A stretch of DNA of 26,408 bases from a virus. The notes under the pieces were generated by a model. It ran no database searches. It worked only from the letters and a program-made list of their open reading frames with translations, and was not told where the DNA came from. Positions 8,261 through 17,279 of this stretch are shown one piece after another; the first letter of the stretch is position 1, and every line of letters begins with the position of its first letter. The position numbers were made by a program, and so were the translations under genes. The stretch lies in IMG/VR virus record IMGVR_UViG_3300033571_012080, positions 1 through 26,408 of that record; one strand, given 5' to 3'.

Positions 8261-10239
8261 TGCCAACTAATTCAACCAGAAGTCAGCTAAATGCTCTGAC
8301 CTCAACCAATTTCCCGGACAACACTTCGCAGCTCATTTCTCCTGCTGATCTTAGGCAGTGGTTAGATGATGGCACAGCCTCATTCCTTACTCAGAAGGAT
8401 AAATCTACTCTGGAGAATGCTATCTATGAGTGTGAGGGGAGCGGATTAGCAGCATCTGCCAGCGTTAATCTGGCAAGTGCCACCGGAAACTTCCTGCACA
8501 TTACAGGAACTTACAATGGCATTGCATCATTTGGCAACTGTCCGGCAGGCGCAAGGTTTGTGCTGGTCTTTGATGGCATAAACACTCTTACCTATAATGC
8601 GACTTCACTAATATTACCAGGAGGAGCTGACATAACCACTGCTGCCAACGACTCTTGCATGATTATCAGTGAAGGCTCAGGTAATTGGAGAGTAGTAGGT
8701 TACTTTCCTGCTGCCGGAGGAGGAGGAGGAGGCTCAGGTACTGTAACATCAGTAGACCTTACAATGCCATCTGCCTTTGCTGTTTCTGGAAACCCAATTA
8801 TCACATCAGGAACATTAGCCGTAACTGGAGCAGGATTAGCAAGTCAATATGTGAGAGGTGATGGCACTCTTGCTAACTTTCCTGAAGTAACCGGAGGAGG
8901 GAGTTCAATAAGTTATTACCTTAATGGGTCAGTCACTCAACTGACAATAAGTGGAACTTTATATTATCAGATGAGCAAGACTCCGATTTTAGGAGGAGGA
9001 ACTAACTTTATTCGAACAAGTGCATCAGGTGATGGTTATGTTGCATCATTCATTACCGATGCAGGAGACCCTAATATTTTAGCCATACCTGGAGGAAACT
9101 TTAACATTGAGTTTTACTTTTCTGCATCATCAGGAGGCGGAAGTCCTCAATTTTATGCAGAATTATATAACTATGATGGTGCAAGTCTAACATTGATAGC
9201 CTCTGGAAGTACCAATCCAGAAGGCATTACAAATGGCACAACGGTAGACCAGTACTTCACTTCTATAAGTGTTCCGGCCACTTCTTTGGCATTGACAGAT
9301 AGGCTTGCAGTTAGAGTTTATGTGATTACATCTGGCAGGAATATAACCCTACATACGGAAGACAATAACCTTTGCCAAGTGATTACCACAATAAGCACAG
9401 GTTTAACTGCTCTTAATGGACTTACTGCCCAGGTTCAGACCTTTGCCACCGGAACAAGTGGTACTGACTTCACAATCAGTAGTGCAACCAATACACACAC
9501 CTTTAACATACCAGATGCCTCTGCATCTGCAAGAGGCTTAATAACCACAGGAGTGCAGACCCTGGGAGGGATTAAGACATTTGGAAACGGTGCAAGTGCC
9601 GGAGAGATAAGACTACTTGAGCCATCTGGAGCAGGAACAGAGTATGTCGCTATAAAAGCACCTGCGACATTAGCCAGTAATTTAGACCTGGTACTTCCAA
9701 ATGCCTCTGGCAGTAATACTAATGTACTATCAACAGATGGATCGGGAAATCTATATTGGGCAAGCAATGGGGGCTATGTTGTTCCTCAGTTTTTGCGTAA
9801 TTATACATTAGGCTCAGTTACTGGTACAACTGCTAATACTGTTGCTCAATCTGTTTTAATTCCGGCTAATACATTCATTGCAAATACCGGATTTAGGGCA
9901 GAAGTAAAGTTTAGCAGAACTGTTACTAACTCCTTAGGAGCAAGTCTATATTGTTACATCAATACTTCTGCGGCAATAGGAGGAGTTCAGGTTGTACTTG
10001 TCAGTATAAGTAGTGGTAATTTGAGCGGCATTGCAACAAGGTCTTTCTCAATAGCATCATCAACAAGCACCTTATATATTGCATCAACGGTTGGTGGCTC
10101 TGACTTTACTCAGGCAGGTGCTGCCTTTGGCAATAGTAATATTAACTGGGCGGTCAATCAGTATTTTGTGGTAAGTTTCCTAAACCAAGCTAATACACAA
10201 GTCTCAAATTGTTTAGCAATTGATATTTATCCAATATGA
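8260..10239 (+). CDS. Tail fibre-like protein, candidate receptor-binding protein
   Basis: 659 residues of low-complexity, Ser/Thr/Gly/Ala-rich beta structure. A Gly run (about 152-158) links an N-terminal domain to the segment GTVTSVDLTMPSAFAVSGNP...GTLAVTGAG...YVRGDGTL, a repeat type I associate with fibre proteins of Bacteroidota phages. After this come two jelly-roll-like modules (about 225-375 and 500-659) around a NIPDASASARGLITTG connector typical of fibre shafts. These features fit a trimeric fibre that contacts the host surface. The DNA from about 8890 is more AT-rich than the start, consistent with exchange of the distal part. Overlaps the next gene by 4 nt (ATGA). Confidence 0.75.
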   Translation: MPTNSTRSQLNALTSTNFPDNTSQLISPADLRQWLDDGTASFLTQKDKSTLENAIYECEGSGLAASASVNLASATGNFLHITGTYNGIASFGNCPAGARFVLVFDGINTLTYNATSLILPGGADITTAANDSCMIISEGSGNWRVVGYFPAAGGGGGGSGTVTSVDLTMPSAFAVSGNPIITSGTLAVTGAGLASQYVRGDGTLANFPEVTGGGSSISYYLNGSVTQLTISGTLYYQMSKTPILGGGTNFIRTSASGDGYVASFITDAGDPNILAIPGGNFNIEFYFSASSGGGSPQFYAELYNYDGASLTLIASGSTNPEGITNGTTVDQYFTSISVPATSLALTDRLAVRVYVITSGRNITLHTEDNNLCQVITTISTGLTALNGLTAQVQTFATGTSGTDFTISSATNTHTFNIPDASASARGLITTGVQTLGGIKTFGNGASAGEIRLLEPSGAGTEYVAIKAPATLASNLDLVLPNASGSNTNVLSTDGSGNLYWASNGGYVVPQFLRNYTLGSVTGTTANTVAQSVLIPANTFIANTGFRAEVKFSRTVTNSLGASLYCYINTSAAIGGVQVVLVSISSGNLSGIATRSFSIASSTSTLYIASTVGGSDFTQAGAAFGNSNINWAVNQYFVVSFLNQANTQVSNCLAIDIYPI

Positions 10240-10454
10240 TTGAGTTTATTTTAGAAAATGACATTATTATATTAAGTGAAGTAGCATACTCATTTGATAG
10301 TGTTGAGTTGATTGATGAGAATCAGGTAAACATTCACCTTTTCAATGATCAGTATAACTCCATTTATGCCTTAGTTTCCAATGATGTTACTATCAATGGG
10401 GTACTTCAGACATCCGGGCAAATGATAATTGATACTTTAAATGGGAAATCCTAA
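10236..10454 (+). CDS. Small acidic protein after fibre gene, unknown
   Basis: 72 residues, acidic and beta-prone (ENDIIILSEVAYSFDSVELI). Start overlaps the fibre stop as ATGA and its end overlaps the next gene by 14 nt, so it is translated within the tail operon. By position it could be a fibre chaperone or small tail attachment protein; nothing in the sequence proves this. Confidence 0.6.
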   Translation: MIEFILENDIIILSEVAYSFDSVELIDENQVNIHLFNDQYNSIYALVSNDVTINGVLQTSGQMIIDTLNGKS

Positions 10455-12999
10455 TTCATTTTACCGATTTGATCAGGGATGGAATGCCGGGTTTTACCCC
10501 GACAATCAGATTGTTTCTGACCTTCTCAATGAGGTTTACTCAGCAGTAAATGCTGCCTTACCTAGTATTGCAATTATTGGCACAACCACTTATGGACAGC
10601 TAAAGACTCAGGTAACTAACATTGTAAATCAGTATAATGAATCGCCTTACTATGGCAATTTTAAAGTTGAGGGCAATTTGATTTTTACCAGTCCTGATTT
10701 TATCTGGGATATTTCGGTAAAAGATGATTCACTTTATAAATTAGATGTTAGCCAGATTTTTTACATCAGCGGAACAGCAGCCAATGGAACACAAATATTA
10801 CTGACTAGCTCAATAGGTAGCTTTACTCCTGGAGCTTATTCAGGATCATTTGACACTACACTAATACCTGAAGAATTAAAGGTTCAAGAGGCTCTAGAGT
10901 GTGTTAATCTTAATGGGTCAGCTATCTTTCCGATAACATATCAGTATAATTCTACGATTCAAATAGCAACTTCTGGATTAGCCAGAGGAGCAAATTGGAA
11001 GCTAGATGATGGAGTGGTAAATCGGTTTCCTGCTGATACCTTGCCAAGGCAGAATAGAAGACAATTTGAATTGCCAGCACTTACTGGTGATGATCAATAC
11101 ATTATAAGCATAATGGATAGGATAGTTCAGGCTTCATTAAATGATCCTGATTACATTACTTCTATTTATGCCACATACGACAACTATATAATTCTGCCTG
11201 ATGGATGGGGTTCAAGTGTGGAGTATCCAAGTTACATCACCTATGAACGAGTGCAGTTTAATTACTCAAACTCTATTGACCGAGTATTTGCGTTGGTTGG
11301 CAGGAGAGATGGTTCAAGCTGGTTATGGCAGCGGTTTGTAACTAATATAATAACTCCTAGCATCTATAACTTCATTAATAACTATTCAGAAGTAACTCCA
11401 CTGCCGTATGAGCCAAACCAGGCAGGTAGGTGGCTTTATGGGGATAGTTTTTATGACTTTGAGTTTGTGGAGTTCAGCTCTGGATGCTATGTCTCTAATG
11501 AGTTCTATCCTATGCCTGCCAAGCCTGGTGACCAATGGCAGTTTAACATAGCTGACGCTAATCTTACGGGGCTTGATCAAGTCAATGTTGGATTATTCAC
11601 CGAGGATGGCACATTTGTGCAAAAGATAGGAACGGCAACCAAACCAGCAGACATTAGTTGCACCGACTTAAACTATTTATGTTCACATACATTCACTTAC
11701 ACACTTGCTGCCGAGGATGTAGAAGCCTATCTGATGTCAATTTCTGATACAGCATTTTTAGCAGTTGATTTTTATATTACATATCTTAAATATTACATTG
11801 TTAATAGTAGTAATGAGGAGATATCATCTGGATTGACTCAACTTTCATGGGCTTCTGATTCTGCATTAACAGTTGAGCAGGTAATATCACAATCATTATT
11901 ATCGGGAGTTATTTTTACTGAAAATGAAGGCTCATATACAATTGAGTGGACAGTTGATAACCTGCCATGTAATGACACTTATACATTTAAAAGTAATGCA
12001 GGCTATCCACTTACAGAAACTCTGATTTTTACCGGAGATGAGTATGAATGTGTTTGCCCAGTTTCAACTGTTGTTCCTACACAGCATCAGGCATCAGTAA
12101 CAATTCCGAGCAAGAATGGTTGCTTTAGGCTAGGAGCTTATAATGATCCACCAGTTACTTGTGCATTTACATTTGAGTTTACATTAGAAGGAATTGACCT
12201 TAGTGGGTACATTGCTGCTGTACAAGCTATCAGTGGAGGACTTGCTCCTTGGTTGATGTTTCAGATTTTAGCAACAGATAACTACTCTTATCAGCCTACC
12301 AATACAGAAACACCAGAAAGCATTGCTGCATGGTGCAACGCTAATATACCAGGAATGACTGTTGTGACCACAGAGTCATCCATGACATTCACATGGGTAC
12401 GCACTGGTCTTAATTGTGGTGAAACTTATATAATGAGTAATTGTAGCAGTACAAGTGGAGCAGCGGGTAGTTGTTCTGGATATTTCTGGTCTAGCGATCC
12501 ATTAAGTTGTGATTGTGAAACAAGTTATTACTTATACTCCCTGAGCAACATTATTAACATTGATGCCTCAGACTGCTTCTCTACCATCTTAGAGTTCTGG
12601 GCAGATACCAGCTCCATTTCCGAAGGCTTTGAGTACTTTGACAACTGGAAACAGCGCATTAGGATTGGACTTAATGGTGGAGGAGAAAAGCCAATCATTG
12701 AGGAGAACTTATACAGGCAATCCAATGGAGTACATCGCAGGCCTCAGAACAAGCAGGATTTATCCTTAGATTTGCATACAGATTTCTTCGACTTGGACAC
12801 ACAGCTAGCGATGACCGATGCCACCCGGCATCCTTACTTAGTCTGGGAAGGGAAGTCAATATTTGTGAAGGGAGATATTGAAGTTGCCACCATTCAAGAT
12901 TTCACAACACAATCATCTTTTGAGACTTTATCACAAATGAAGTTTCAGGCACTCAAACAAGGCTTTCAGCCAAGGAACTCAAGTTGCTTAACTTGTTAA
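10441..12999 (+). CDS. Large tail/virion protein with internal duplicated module
   Basis: 852 residues, not assigned to a family. The N-terminal part (about 1-450) is rich in aromatic residues and reads as beta structure; the last about 130 residues (FEYFDNWKQRIRIGLNGGG...) are encoded by more GC-rich DNA and look like a conserved end domain. In between, two related segments occur at about 488-519 (SGVIFTENEGSYTIEWTV, then NLPCNDTYTF) and about 636-668 (PGMTVVTTESSMTFTWVR, then GLNCGETYIM), each with a conserved Cys before TY. The middle is Cys-rich, which is unusual for a phage tail protein. Likely part of the tail tip or fibre assembly, judged by neighbours only. Confidence 0.7.
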   Translation: MGNPNSFYRFDQGWNAGFYPDNQIVSDLLNEVYSAVNAALPSIAIIGTTTYGQLKTQVTNIVNQYNESPYYGNFKVEGNLIFTSPDFIWDISVKDDSLYKLDVSQIFYISGTAANGTQILLTSSIGSFTPGAYSGSFDTTLIPEELKVQEALECVNLNGSAIFPITYQYNSTIQIATSGLARGANWKLDDGVVNRFPADTLPRQNRRQFELPALTGDDQYIISIMDRIVQASLNDPDYITSIYATYDNYIILPDGWGSSVEYPSYITYERVQFNYSNSIDRVFALVGRRDGSSWLWQRFVTNIITPSIYNFINNYSEVTPLPYEPNQAGRWLYGDSFYDFEFVEFSSGCYVSNEFYPMPAKPGDQWQFNIADANLTGLDQVNVGLFTEDGTFVQKIGTATKPADISCTDLNYLCSHTFTYTLAAEDVEAYLMSISDTAFLAVDFYITYLKYYIVNSSNEEISSGLTQLSWASDSALTVEQVISQSLLSGVIFTENEGSYTIEWTVDNLPCNDTYTFKSNAGYPLTETLIFTGDEYECVCPVSTVVPTQHQASVTIPSKNGCFRLGAYNDPPVTCAFTFEFTLEGIDLSGYIAAVQAISGGLAPWLMFQILATDNYSYQPTNTETPESIAAWCNANIPGMTVVTTESSMTFTWVRTGLNCGETYIMSNCSSTSGAAGSCSGYFWSSDPLSCDCETSYYLYSLSNIINIDASDCFSTILEFWADTSSISEGFEYFDNWKQRIRIGLNGGGEKPIIEENLYRQSNGVHRRPQNKQDLSLDLHTDFFDLDTQLAMTDATRHPYLVWEGKSIFVKGDIEVATIQDFTTQSSFETLSQMKFQALKQGFQPRNSSCLTC

Positions 13000-13005
13000 T
13001 TAACT

Positions 13006-13893
13006 ATGTCTATTTTCTCATTAACATGCCCCGATGTAGGGTGCTATCAGAACTTCCTGTGTGATCCGGAGTTCCAGAATAAAATTGTGGCGGTGGCTTA
13101 TGTTCGTAAGTCTGCTGCCCTGACTGCCCAAGAGAAGTCCACTGCTGACAGTTGGATTGCTGCTCTTTATGACCGTTATCTCAGTGGCGAGGCTTACCTG
13201 GTATTTAATACTTCAGGTGAAAAGCCAAAGCCTGAGACAGCTACTACTGCTGGTAGAGGTATGCAGAACACGAAGGCTTTAGCTAAGACTCATACTCTGA
13301 CCTATCAGGATATGCAAGTTGTGCAGAACAATATCCAGTTCTACAATGACATTCTTGGAACAGCCCAGAACTTTGATTTCTACTATTTCACTCCTAATCG
13401 CATCTGGGATGCCTCTGGCTACTATGTGACAGTTATCGGTGATCCTATTATCACTGCTGACCTCAACACTTACCAGATGGCTGAAGTGACCGTGAACTGG
13501 GTAAGCAAGGTTAATCCTCTGCCTTATGAGTTTGATACTGACACCTTCCTTGAGGGTCTTTATTACATTGTAACTCCAACATCTAGCTCAGGAATTGACA
13601 TCAGTAATGCTACTTCATGGACAGCTTGTGCTGATGCAGCTAGTGAAAGCGTTACCTTCGGTGCAGTTCTAAATGTAGGAGCTATATCAGGCGCACCTGA
13701 TCTGGTTTGGTCAGTTGAACAAACTCAGGACTCCGATGACATCAGCGACCTTGGAATGTCAATTGATTCCTCTGGAATCTTGTCATGGACAAATAGTGCA
13801 GAAGGAAGCTATGAGTTTATTGTTACTGCCACAAATCAGTATGGTTGTGTATTCGGGCAGATTACAATTAGTCTTACTATCACTACTTGCTAA
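13006..13893 (+). CDS. Tail tube candidate with C-terminal Ig-like domain
   Basis: 295 residues. The first about 185 residues form one domain containing a Cys-rich start (CPDVGCYQNFLC), 'VAYVRKSAALTAQEKSTADSW' and 'YYFTPNRIWDASGYYVTVIGDP'. The last about 85 residues (LGMSIDSSGILSWTNSAEGSYEFIVTATN) match the pattern of putative Ig-like (He_PIG/cadherin-like) domains, which often decorate the outside of tail tubes and capsids. Its place between the tail genes and the portal and its size make a major tail protein plausible; a decoration protein is the alternative. Encoded in GC-richer DNA with well-behaved codon use, as expected for an abundant protein. Confidence 0.65.
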   Translation: MSIFSLTCPDVGCYQNFLCDPEFQNKIVAVAYVRKSAALTAQEKSTADSWIAALYDRYLSGEAYLVFNTSGEKPKPETATTAGRGMQNTKALAKTHTLTYQDMQVVQNNIQFYNDILGTAQNFDFYYFTPNRIWDASGYYVTVIGDPIITADLNTYQMAEVTVNWVSKVNPLPYEFDTDTFLEGLYYIVTPTSSSGIDISNATSWTACADAASESVTFGAVLNVGAISGAPDLVWSVEQTQDSDDISDLGMSIDSSGILSWTNSAEGSYEFIVTATNQYGCVFGQITISLTITTC

Positions 13894-13900
13894 TTGAACT

Positions 13901-15706
13901 ATGGAAGAGTTAATCGGGGTACTCCTATCTAAGTTGCTTGACCGGAAAATCCGGGAAGGCAGGCACGACTACATTGAGGAAGCTCGTGAAAAAGCTGAGG
14001 AATTGGAGTATCACTTTGAGAACGAGTATCCCGAAAAGCTCTTACACACTCAGCATCCTAGCGAAGAGCCTTGGATGAAGGAGTATAGAAAACGCAGATG
14101 GCAAGCTCCTACAACCACTGCCACCGGAAGAGTGTTCACCTTCCTGCAAAAGATTCAGCAGGCTGATGACTTTAAAATCAGCTTTGAGTCTGACTTTAAA
14201 AAGACAGGCATAGCAGAGCGCATAGGTCTTCAGGATAACACGCTGAAGTATTATGTGGAGAATGAACTGCCAAAGACTGGAAGTCTTGAAACATGGCTTT
14301 TTAATGTCTTCTTGAAGACTTATCTAATGGATGCCAATGCTGTGGTAGTAACTGTTCCCAATTATGATGACTTCATTGAAAACCCAGCAGGCACAACTAC
14401 ACTAGACTGGTCTAAGCCATATCCTCACATTATTGAGAGCGAGGATTTGATTTGGGAGGGCGAGGACTATGTAATCACTAAGACTGAGGATTATGTGGAC
14501 ATGAATCGCAAGAAGTGGGATCAGTTCTTGTGCTTCACCACCGAAGGCCTGATGCTATTCAGGCAGGTCAATCAGTACACCTATGACCAGCCTTTCCAGG
14601 TATTCATTCTGCCTTACCAGTTCAGCTATCTGCCAGCATGCAAGGTTGGCAACATAATTTACGAAGAAGAAGATGGTCAGTTAGTCTATGACTCGGTGCT
14701 TGCTCCTTGCCTTCCGGCATGGAATGAAGTGCTATTCAGGACTGATGACCTTAATATACTATGGGCAACACATGCCTTGCCCCAGAAGTGGGCATTAAAG
14801 ATGTCACCATGCAAGACCTGCAATGGTACTGGCATCAGGACTAACCGCAAGGAAGAGAAGATAAGTTGTAATGACTGCTCAGGCTCAGGAAGGGCATCAA
14901 GTTCACCTTTTGGCCTGATGGAAATTAACATTGACCGGGTTAGTGCTGTAAATCCAACACCGCTTGTGCCTCCTGTGCCTCCGGCTGGCTACATTGAGAG
15001 GCCAACTGAGACCGTTAAGCTATTCCAGGAGGACATCTTGCAAAAGGAGTTTCAAGGGTTCAAGGCCATAGGTCTAGAGTTACTCAGCCAGATTCCTGCT
15101 GCTCAGTCAGGCATAGCCAAGGAGTATGACCGTAAGGAGCTTAATACCTTCTGCTTCTCTGTGACAGTGCATCTGGCTCAGGTTTACCGCAAGGTCTGCT
15201 ACTACATCATGTATCAGCGTTACAATTCACTCTTTGCATCCTCTCTGATGGACAGTGATAAAGTGATGGCTGCGCTGCCTCAGATTACTGTGCCTACTGA
15301 CTTTGATGTAACAACTGCCGACATGGTAGCAGAGCAGCTGACCAAGGCTATGAATGGGAAGTTTAACCCACTTATAACCGCAGGCATTGAGCAGGACTAT
15401 GTTGAGAAGCTATATGGCGAGAACAGCATACAAAAGACTTATCTAAAAATTCTTAGCCAGCTTGATCCACTTCCATTTAAGACCACAGATGAGAAGACTG
15501 TGTTGCTCTCATCCAATGGATGCACTCAATTAGACTACATCCTAAGTGCTAACCTAGCAGCATTTGTGATGCAGAAAGTGGATGAAGATGCTTCCTGGTA
15601 TGATAAGCCAGTGCAGCAGCAGAGAGCTGATGTCTATGCCTTGGCAGGTATTAAGATGGCTCAGATTCAGGCAGGAATTGTGCCTATAATGCCAGAAGGA
15701 GTTTAG
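13901..15706 (+). CDS. Portal protein carrying a DnaJ-like zinc motif
   Basis: 601 residues, called portal from size, from position directly before a MuF-like head protein, and from the portal-like layout: an N-terminal helical region, a middle beta region (FQVFILPYQFSYLPACKVG), and a C-terminal long-helix part (AIGLELLSQIPAAQSGIAKEYDR...YRKVCYYIMYQRY). The portal forms the dodecameric DNA gate of the head. Unusual is CKTCNGTG (C304, C307) followed by CNDCSGSG (C323, C326): two CxxCxGxG repeats as in the DnaJ zinc-binding domain, probably chelating one zinc. The shared leader TAATT..AACTATG also precedes the previous gene. Confidence 0.75.
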   Translation: MEELIGVLLSKLLDRKIREGRHDYIEEAREKAEELEYHFENEYPEKLLHTQHPSEEPWMKEYRKRRWQAPTTTATGRVFTFLQKIQQADDFKISFESDFKKTGIAERIGLQDNTLKYYVENELPKTGSLETWLFNVFLKTYLMDANAVVVTVPNYDDFIENPAGTTTLDWSKPYPHIIESEDLIWEGEDYVITKTEDYVDMNRKKWDQFLCFTTEGLMLFRQVNQYTYDQPFQVFILPYQFSYLPACKVGNIIYEEEDGQLVYDSVLAPCLPAWNEVLFRTDDLNILWATHALPQKWALKMSPCKTCNGTGIRTNRKEEKISCNDCSGSGRASSSPFGLMEINIDRVSAVNPTPLVPPVPPAGYIERPTETVKLFQEDILQKEFQGFKAIGLELLSQIPAAQSGIAKEYDRKELNTFCFSVTVHLAQVYRKVCYYIMYQRYNSLFASSLMDSDKVMAALPQITVPTDFDVTTADMVAEQLTKAMNGKFNPLITAGIEQDYVEKLYGENSIQKTYLKILSQLDPLPFKTTDEKTVLLSSNGCTQLDYILSANLAAFVMQKVDEDASWYDKPVQQQRADVYALAGIKMAQIQAGIVPIMPEGV

Positions 15707-15707
15707 T

Positions 15708-16574
15708 ATGGATGAGAGGCAACTGGAACTAATCAAGAAGATTCAGGAGCTTCAGATGGCTATTGAGAAGCGCATGGATGATGCGCTTCCTAAAGTATTT
15801 AAAAAACTATCAGACCAAGTCATTGACTTGGCAGGCAACTTAAGTCTAGATGCCAAAGACAGAGCCAAGACATTGAAGGAGCTAATCAAACTCAAGAAAG
15901 ACATTGCTGACACTATTGTTAATAATAGCCTTTATCAAGCTCAGGTTGCGGAGGTCATCTCAGGATTTGAGATGCTAAGTAAGTTATCCAATGACTATAT
16001 CAGCACGGTGCTGGATGATTTTAAGCCTAAGACTGATTTATATAAGGCAATCCTAGAAACTAACATCGCCACAACTAAGGAGGCTCTCCTAGGAGCAGGA
16101 ATCAGGAATAACTTTGGAACAGCAATTCAGGAGGTACTAAAGGATAACATCAGTGGCATAGGCACAAGGTCGGAGCTTAATAAGACACTGAGAAAGTTCA
16201 TTGAAGGCACAGAGGCAGAAACACCGTTTCTGAACAGATATATCAAGCAGACTACTAATGATGCTGTGATGACATTCAATGCTGAGTACATCCAGACAAT
16301 CAGCGATGATTTAGGAGTTGAATACTATCTCTATGCTGGCACTTTGATAGCCGATTCAAGACCATTCTGCACTGCCAGAGCAGGCAGATATTTCACAACA
16401 GAGGAAGTTCAAAACTGGGCTAATCTCAAAGGATGGCAGGGACGCATGGCTGGCACAAATAGCAGCACTATCTTTATTTATCGTGGAGGCTACAACTGCC
16501 GACACCAACTCTGGCCTGTTGCCAAAGAGCAGTATGAGCAGGCACAAGAGAGAGGCAGAGCAGGTCTGCGATAA
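15708..16574 (+). CDS. MuF-like minor head protein (phage head morphogenesis)
   Basis: 288 residues. The N-terminal two thirds are helical and highly charged. The C-terminal part from about residue 205 has the MuF-type signature: DSRPFCTARAGRYFTTEEV, W-x-GRMAGTNSSTIF, and GGYNCRHQLWPV (C at about 222 and 264). In the family this protein binds the portal and is needed early in head assembly. It starts 1 nt after the portal stop, the normal portal-MuF pairing, which supports both calls. The last residues meet a convergent gene on the other strand. Confidence 0.88.
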   Translation: MDERQLELIKKIQELQMAIEKRMDDALPKVFKKLSDQVIDLAGNLSLDAKDRAKTLKELIKLKKDIADTIVNNSLYQAQVAEVISGFEMLSKLSNDYISTVLDDFKPKTDLYKAILETNIATTKEALLGAGIRNNFGTAIQEVLKDNISGIGTRSELNKTLRKFIEGTEAETPFLNRYIKQTTNDAVMTFNAEYIQTISDDLGVEYYLYAGTLIADSRPFCTARAGRYFTTEEVQNWANLKGWQGRMAGTNSSTIFIYRGGYNCRHQLWPVAKEQYEQAQERGRAGLR

Positions 16575-16590
16575 GTGCAAAACTATTTCA

Positions 16591-16627
16591 CCCTACTTTT
16601 TCTCCCTATATGCCAAAAGTAGGGAGA
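16591..16627. terminator. Overlapping inverted repeats between convergent genes
   Basis: CCCTACTTTT (16591-16600) pairs perfectly with AAAAGTAGGG (16615-16624), and TCTCCCTA (16601-16608) pairs perfectly with TAGGGAGA (16620-16627). The two stems share bases and cannot form together. They lie at the meeting point of two convergent genes and include the 3' end of the minus-strand one, so a bidirectional terminator is likely, although no long T tract follows. Confidence 0.55.
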
Positions 16628-17099
16628 TAGGCTTTAGGTGCTTCTGCTCAACCACCAATCTTTTCCCATGCCCTAAATCCATTTCCTGCAAGCATTCCTC
16701 AATAGATTGCTTCCTGATGTAGCCTAGAATGATAACTTCTAAAGCCTCCTCATTTACATAGCATAAGATAAATATGTCTGCTCCTATCTCCTTGCGAGTA
16801 TTGAACACCAGTCTGCCAGTCTTATACTTAGTGGACTTGACCTGAATGTCATACTCATCCAGCATTAGGTCAGTGCTGCCTCCATCACCTTCCAGGTTAA
16901 TTGTAGTGTCAAATGGCAGCTTGAGAGCCTTGGCAACAGCATATTCACCTAGAACACCCAATAAATCAGCTTGTGCTTGTGTATTTCCCCAGCGAGCTAC
17001 TGAGGGGCGGTCTGGATTGACCTGATCTTTAAGGAAGTGCCTGCCTGTTGCCAGCACTTTGAGAAACTTGAGTTCTCGCTCTGTGATAGTTATCTTCAA
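16593..17099 (-). CDS. PD-(D/E)XK nuclease-like protein
   Basis: 168 residues with the core of a restriction-endonuclease-like fold: GEYAVAKAL with E52, then GDGGSTDLML with D77, then IQVKST with Q86 and K88, spaced as in PD-(D/E)XK proteins where Q can replace E. Phage members act as nucleases or resolvases; the substrate here is unknown. The start codon appears to be TTG at 17099, since no in-frame ATG lies upstream. It is a lone minus-strand gene between the head and lysis modules, convergent with the MuF gene and divergent (48-bp gap) from the next, a typical place for an extra 'moron' gene. Confidence 0.7.
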   Translation of the reverse strand: MKITITERELKFLKVLATGRHFLKDQVNPDRPSVARWGNTQAQADLLGVLGEYAVAKALKLPFDTTINLEGDGGSTDLMLDEYDIQVKSTKYKTGRLVFNTRKEIGADIFILCYVNEEALEVIILGYIRKQSIEECLQEMDLGHGKRLVVEQKHLKPISLLLAYREKK

Positions 17100-17147
17100 G
17101 TCGCATAATGGATTACAATATTAAGTCTAAAATATTGATATTTACAC

Positions 17148-17279
17148 ATGAAAAAAGCAAAAACAGGCAGCAATCCGGTTGCTAAGATTAGCTTTGGCAA
17201 GCGCAGAGAGGGCAAGCACCGTAAGGCCAGAAGGCCTAAGGATGGCAACTCAAAAAAATATAAAGGACAAGGAAGATAA
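17148..17279 (+). CDS. Short highly basic protein (43 aa)
   Basis: ATG 17148 to TAA 17277-17279. About a third of the residues are Lys or Arg (GKRREGKHRKARRPKDGN), so nucleic-acid binding or packing within the virion is conceivable. The stop overlaps the next start by one base (TAATG), and base composition fits the neighbours, which supports it as a real gene. It starts the plus-strand unit that is divergent from the nuclease-like gene. No family recognised. Confidence 0.65.
   Translation: MKKAKTGSNPVAKISFGKRREGKHRKARRPKDGNSKKYKGQGR

Noticed and set aside
9435-9767. 110-aa minus-strand ORF opposite the fibre gene
   Set aside because: Shadow of Ala/Ser/Thr-rich fibre coding sequence; no start context or motif.
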